Source: JASFHF01 sp050123335 (lineage in GTDB: Bacteria > Pseudomonadota > Gammaproteobacteria > UBA12402). Taken from it: a DNA stretch of 8,179 bases. Shown one piece after another: positions 4,952 through 8,179 of this stretch (its first letter is position 1; each line of letters starts with the position of its first letter). Position numbers and translations under genes: made by a program. The stretch lies in contig JASFHH010000065.1 in assembly GCA_050123335.1 (NCBI GenBank), forward strand, positions 1 to 8,179, written 5' to 3'. Below the pieces are notes generated by a model. That model was given only the letters and a program-made list of their open reading frames with translations, was not told the DNA's origin and made no database searches.

Positions 4952-6646
4952 ATGACTAAAATTATGAGAACATCGGTCATTTTGGTACTGTTTTGTACTT
5001 TTTGCTATCTAGCTGCATGCGCCGCTACTGAACCAGTATACAAGGGTCTTGCGAACCCAATTTACCCCAAATCATATTATTTTGCCGGCAATATCTGGAA
5101 TAAATTAGCCGCCGAATTTGAACTACCTGACGAAACCCCAATAAATCCGGAAGTACGCAGACAAATTGACTGGTACATGAGTAATAAAACATATTTAATT
5201 AAAATTGCTAAACGCGCTGAACCATATCTTTATTATATTTTTCAACAAGTTAAAAAACGCAACCTTCCAGCAGAATTAACTTTGCTGCCAATTATTGAAA
5301 GTGAATATCAACCACTTGCTTATTCAAAAGTCGGCGCTGCCGGATTATGGCAAATTATGCCAGGCACCGCCTCAGGTTTTGGTCTAAAAATCGACTGGTG
5401 GTATGATGGGCGTCGTGATGTCGAAGCATCAACCAATGCTGCGCTCAACTATTTTTCTTACCTCGGAAACTTTTTTAGTAACAATTGGATTTTAGCCATT
5501 GCCGCTTATGATGCTGGAGATGGCACGGTTGATGCTGCAATTCGTCGCAATGCTAAACTCGGAAAATCAACAGATTTTTGGCATTTGCCTTTATCACGAG
5601 AAACAAAAAGTTATGTACCAAAACTACTAGCGCTGGCAACAATTATTAAATATCCTGAAGAATATCAAATTAATTTACCACCTATCAAAAACGCTCCATA
5701 TTTAACAGAAGTAGATGTTGGCTCACAGATCAATTTAACTCAAGCCGCTAAAATGGCCGGTATTAGTTTAGAAGAATTAATCAAGCTCAACCCCGCATAT
5801 AATCGCTGGGCCACGGATCCAGAAGGTAGTCATAAATTACTTTTGCCGATTGATAAAGCAGCAAGTTTCAAAATTAAATTAAGTCAACTACCCCAATCAA
5901 AACGAGTTACATGGAAACGCTATACAGCTAGAAATGGAGATTCATTATCAAGCATTGCACACAAATTTAAAACCACCGTTTCCTTATTACAACATGTTAA
6001 TAATCTAAAAAACCATCAGGTTTATCAGCACCAAACACTATTAATCCCAACTGCAACAAATAAATTTACGCAATCAGCTTTAACATCACAACATACGGGC
6101 TTTTTGTTGCAGCACAAAATTCCAGAAATAAAAATCACTAAACATAAAGTTAAACCTAATGATAACATATGGATAATTGCTAAAAAATATCATGTGAAAC
6201 CGCAACAAATTATTTTTTGGAACGGCATGAAAAAATATACTGATTTAAAAGTCGGTCAAAATTTAATTATTTGGCCTCCGGTAAAACGCACTCATACCAC
6301 AACTTATAACATGCGATACAAAGTACAAAGCGGCGATTCATTGGATTCCATTGCTCATCATTATCATACTACCGCCACAAAATTAAAAAAATTAAATTCT
6401 TTAAAAAAGAATCAAATTAAAATAGGTCAAATTTTATTAATCGAACGTCATACCACACAATATACAGTTCAGCGAATTCCAACATATCACTCACCAAAAA
6501 GAATTATCTATCACGTGCGCGCAGGTGATACATTATCTACTATCGCTGCGCGCAATAAAATCAGCGTAGCCACTTTAGAACATTGGAATAAAATTAATGA
6601 CGCCAACCATTTAAAACTACATCAAGAATTAATAATCTATAGATAA
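4952..6646 (+). CDS. mltD: Membrane-bound lytic murein transglycosylase D, lipoprotein with four LysM domains
   Basis: MltD cleaves peptidoglycan glycan strands non-hydrolytically, forming 1,6-anhydro-MurNAc ends, from the periplasmic face of the outer membrane. Residues 1-23 are a lipoprotein signal with lipobox LAAC and lipidated Cys23. The GH23 domain (about 90-240) shows ELTLLPIIESEYQP with catalytic Glu116, AAGLWQIMPGTA (129-140) and GKSTDFWHLPLSRETKSYVP (204-223), as in E. coli MltD. The usual AYNxGxG motif reads AYDAGDG (185-191). Four LysM glycan-binding domains follow, at about 323-365, 398-440, 455-497 and 519-562; E. coli MltD has fewer and is about 450 residues, against 564 here. 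The ATG at 4952 has no Shine-Dalgarno and coincides with the predicted transcription start; Met5 (4964) is an alternative that still gives a good signal peptide. The gene is convergent with the ABC transporter ATPase, only 13 bases away, and no terminator is visible between them. Confidence 0.95.
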   Translation: MTKIMRTSVILVLFCTFCYLAACAATEPVYKGLANPIYPKSYYFAGNIWNKLAAEFELPDETPINPEVRRQIDWYMSNKTYLIKIAKRAEPYLYYIFQQVKKRNLPAELTLLPIIESEYQPLAYSKVGAAGLWQIMPGTASGFGLKIDWWYDGRRDVEASTNAALNYFSYLGNFFSNNWILAIAAYDAGDGTVDAAIRRNAKLGKSTDFWHLPLSRETKSYVPKLLALATIIKYPEEYQINLPPIKNAPYLTEVDVGSQINLTQAAKMAGISLEELIKLNPAYNRWATDPEGSHKLLLPIDKAASFKIKLSQLPQSKRVTWKRYTARNGDSLSSIAHKFKTTVSLLQHVNNLKNHQVYQHQTLLIPTATNKFTQSALTSQHTGFLLQHKIPEIKITKHKVKPNDNIWIIAKKYHVKPQQIIFWNGMKKYTDLKVGQNLIIWPPVKRTHTTTYNMRYKVQSGDSLDSIAHHYHTTATKLKKLNSLKKNQIKIGQILLIERHTTQYTVQRIPTYHSPKRIIYHVRAGDTLSTIAARNKISVATLEHWNKINDANHLKLHQELIIYR

Positions 6647-6659
6647 CTGATGTTACCTA

Positions 6660-7334
6660 CTATCTCACCTCCCCATCATGAATTTCAATAACTCGTTTAG
6701 CACGTTCAGCGAGTTTTAAATCATGGGTAACTAAAATCACTGTTTTACCTTGTGAAGAAAACTGTTCAAATAAATTAACCACATCTTGTCCTGACTTACT
6801 ATCTAAATTACCAGTAGGCTCGTCTGCTAAAATAACCTCCGGATCATTAACTAAAGCTCGCGCAATTGCTACACGTTGTTGTTGCCCACCAGATAATTCA
6901 TTTGGCAGATGATTAAGATGTTCACCAAGCCCAAGCTTTTCTAATAAAACTTTCGCACGCGCATGCCGTTCGCTGGTGTTCACGCCTTGATACAATAATG
7001 GTAATGCAACATTATCTAATAATGAAACTTGTGCCAATAAATTAAAACTTTGAAATACAAATCCAATTTGATTATTACGCACTTTTGCCAATTCATTACG
7101 TTTTAATTTACTTACATTTCTGCCAGATAAGATATAATCACCAGAAGTTGGCGTCAATAAACAACCAATAATTTGCATCAATGTGGATTTCCCTGACCCG
7201 GACGGCCCAAGAATTGCCGCATATTCACCATGATTAATTTCAAGATTAATATTCTTCAATGCTTTAAAACTAATCTTGCCGGTATAATAAGTTTTACATA
7301 TATCAATTAATTTTATTACTGGATCATCATTCAT
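6660..7334 (-). CDS. ABC transporter ATP-binding protein, MacB/LolD type
   Basis: This 224-residue cytoplasmic ATPase powers the permease encoded just upstream. It has Walker A GPSGSGKST (43-51), the Q-loop in FVFQSFNLL (92-100, Gln95), the signature LSGGQQQR (147-154), Walker B VILADE (167-172) followed by PTGNLDS, and the H-loop LVTHD (201-205, His204). Length and the LADEPTGNLDS stretch are typical of the type VII (mechanotransmission) group that includes MacB, LolD and FtsE, which move lipoproteins, peptides, toxins or other envelope substrates instead of importing nutrients. The ATG at 7334 overlaps the end of the permease gene by 8 bases, with AGAGG 9 bases upstream inside that gene, so translation is probably coupled. 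The substrate cannot be told from sequence. The gene ends 13 bases from the convergent mltD. Confidence 0.95.
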   Translation of the reverse strand: MNDDPVIKLIDICKTYYTGKISFKALKNINLEINHGEYAAILGPSGSGKSTLMQIIGCLLTPTSGDYILSGRNVSKLKRNELAKVRNNQIGFVFQSFNLLAQVSLLDNVALPLLYQGVNTSERHARAKVLLEKLGLGEHLNHLPNELSGGQQQRVAIARALVNDPEVILADEPTGNLDSKSGQDVVNLFEQFSSQGKTVILVTHDLKLAERAKRVIEIHDGEVR

Positions 7335-8179
7335 ATCTTAATGCCTCTGCAGGATCAATGCGTGCAGCTTTCAATGCAGGAAAAAATCCTGCAAGAAAAC
7401 CAACCAAACCTAAAACCAAAATTACAATTATAATCACCGATAAAGACAACACTGGCCGCGGTTGACCAATTGCATCAACTAATTTGCCATGCATTGGAAT
7501 TGATCGCAATCCAAAAACTAGCAAAGCAGACATAATCAAACCTAAAATTCCGCCGATAAACGTAACGATTAAAGCCTCAATTATATACTGATTTAAAATT
7601 TGATAAGCTCTGGCGCCAACCGCCATTTTAATTCCAATTTCGTGCGTAGCACGACTAATTGATGCAAACATCACATTTGCAATACCAACTCCAGCAACAA
7701 CTAAAGTTAACGAACCAACTATTCCAAGAAAAATTTGCAAGCCAAAAAAGAAATCATTAATTTTTTGCTGCTGCTGCTGAACATCAGTAAAAGTTAAAAC
7801 ACCATCATCGTTTGGATTCGCATGATGATTTAATGCAATTACCTGTTGAATTTGCCGTTTAGTTAAATCAATTTGATTAACATCTTCGCACATGATTGAA
7901 ATATTATCAATCGACTGCGGATTATACATTAATTCATACGTAGTATATGGGATCCAATTAGAATATTGATCTGGACTTTCCGCACCAAACATTTGAGTTT
8001 TTGGCGCCATTACACCAATCACTAAAAATGGACGATTATTAATTAAAACATATTCACCAACCGGATCAGGATCATCAGGAAATAACTGCTCCGCCGATTT
8101 TGTACCTAAAACCACTACAAAATTTTTATTTATAATATCAAGTTTTGAGATAAATCGACCATCAGGTTTTGTATCAATT
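7327..8179 (-). CDS. MacB/FtsX-family ABC transporter permease, C-terminal 283 residues (N-terminus beyond the right edge)
   Basis: The frame is open to the right edge, so a start inside the window, such as the GTG at 8115, would be false; FVVVLGTKSAEQLFPDDPDP is continuous MacB-type periplasmic-domain sequence (PVGEYVLINNRPFLVIGVMA follows). About the first 145 visible residues belong to that periplasmic domain. The C-terminal FtsX domain has three membrane helices: one around LQIFLGIVGSLTLVVAGVGI, one around ALIVTFIGGILGLIMSALLV and one around VIIIVILVLGLVGFLAGFFP. Between the first two lies the family motif HEIGIKMAVGAR, and the protein ends with AARIDPAEALRYE, the typical MacB-like tail. 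It overlaps the ATPase gene by 8 bases. In E. coli MacB the ATPase and permease are one chain; here they are separate. A MacA/HlyD-type partner, if any, would be further upstream, outside the window. Confidence 0.93.
   Translation of the reverse strand, partial: IDTKPDGRFISKLDIINKNFVVVLGTKSAEQLFPDDPDPVGEYVLINNRPFLVIGVMAPKTQMFGAESPDQYSNWIPYTTYELMYNPQSIDNISIMCEDVNQIDLTKRQIQQVIALNHHANPNDDGVLTFTDVQQQQQKINDFFFGLQIFLGIVGSLTLVVAGVGIANVMFASISRATHEIGIKMAVGARAYQILNQYIIEALIVTFIGGILGLIMSALLVFGLRSIPMHGKLVDAIGQPRPVLSLSVIIIVILVLGLVGFLAGFFPALKAARIDPAEALRYE

Overview
This AT-rich window comes from a gammaproteobacterium. The main evidence is the run mltD / yafS-type methyltransferase / rnhA / dnaQ, a neighbourhood kept across Gammaproteobacteria (in Pseudomonas and E. 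coli gloB also lies between mltD and yafS). The low GC, the small RRM-type RNA-binding protein and the ackA-pta pair would fit a Legionellales-like (Legionella/Coxiella-type) lineage, but that placement is an inference and I cannot settle it from sequence alone.

Layout. (1) 1-2164, minus strand: ackA followed by pta, which runs off the left edge; together they interconvert acetyl-CoA and acetate with ATP gain. The visible part of Pta appears to lack the middle DRTGG domain of the E. coli enzyme. (2) 2165-2530: a 366-base non-coding region between the divergent ackA and RRM genes, with a 67-bp hairpin repeat, a weak ackA promoter candidate and a perfect 13-bp inverted repeat in front of the RRM gene. 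(3) 2531-2788, plus: an 85-residue single-RRM protein, ending at a probable terminator. (4) 2832-4833, minus: methyltransferase (yafS), rnhA and dnaQ. The first two overlap by 8 bases; rnhA and dnaQ are separated by a second copy of the hairpin repeat and a decayed third half-copy. (5) 4834-4951: a short divergent promoter region with an inverted repeat, where gloB is missing. (6) 4952-6646, plus: MltD, a lipoprotein lytic transglycosylase with four LysM domains, whose best promoter predicts an essentially leaderless mRNA. (7) 6660-8179, minus: a MacB/FtsX-type ABC transporter as separate permease (cut by the right edge) and ATPase genes overlapping by 8 bases.

The most distinctive content is the short palindromic element. 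Two nearly identical 67-bp copies lie about 1.3 kb apart, both in intergenic DNA, and they differ by a compensatory base-pair change in the stem. A third, degraded arm overlaps the rnhA stop codon. This looks like a non-autonomous mobile or REP/MITE-type family. I see no cryptic multigene defence or metabolic system; the genes are housekeeping and the novelty lies in intergenic structure and in domain variants.
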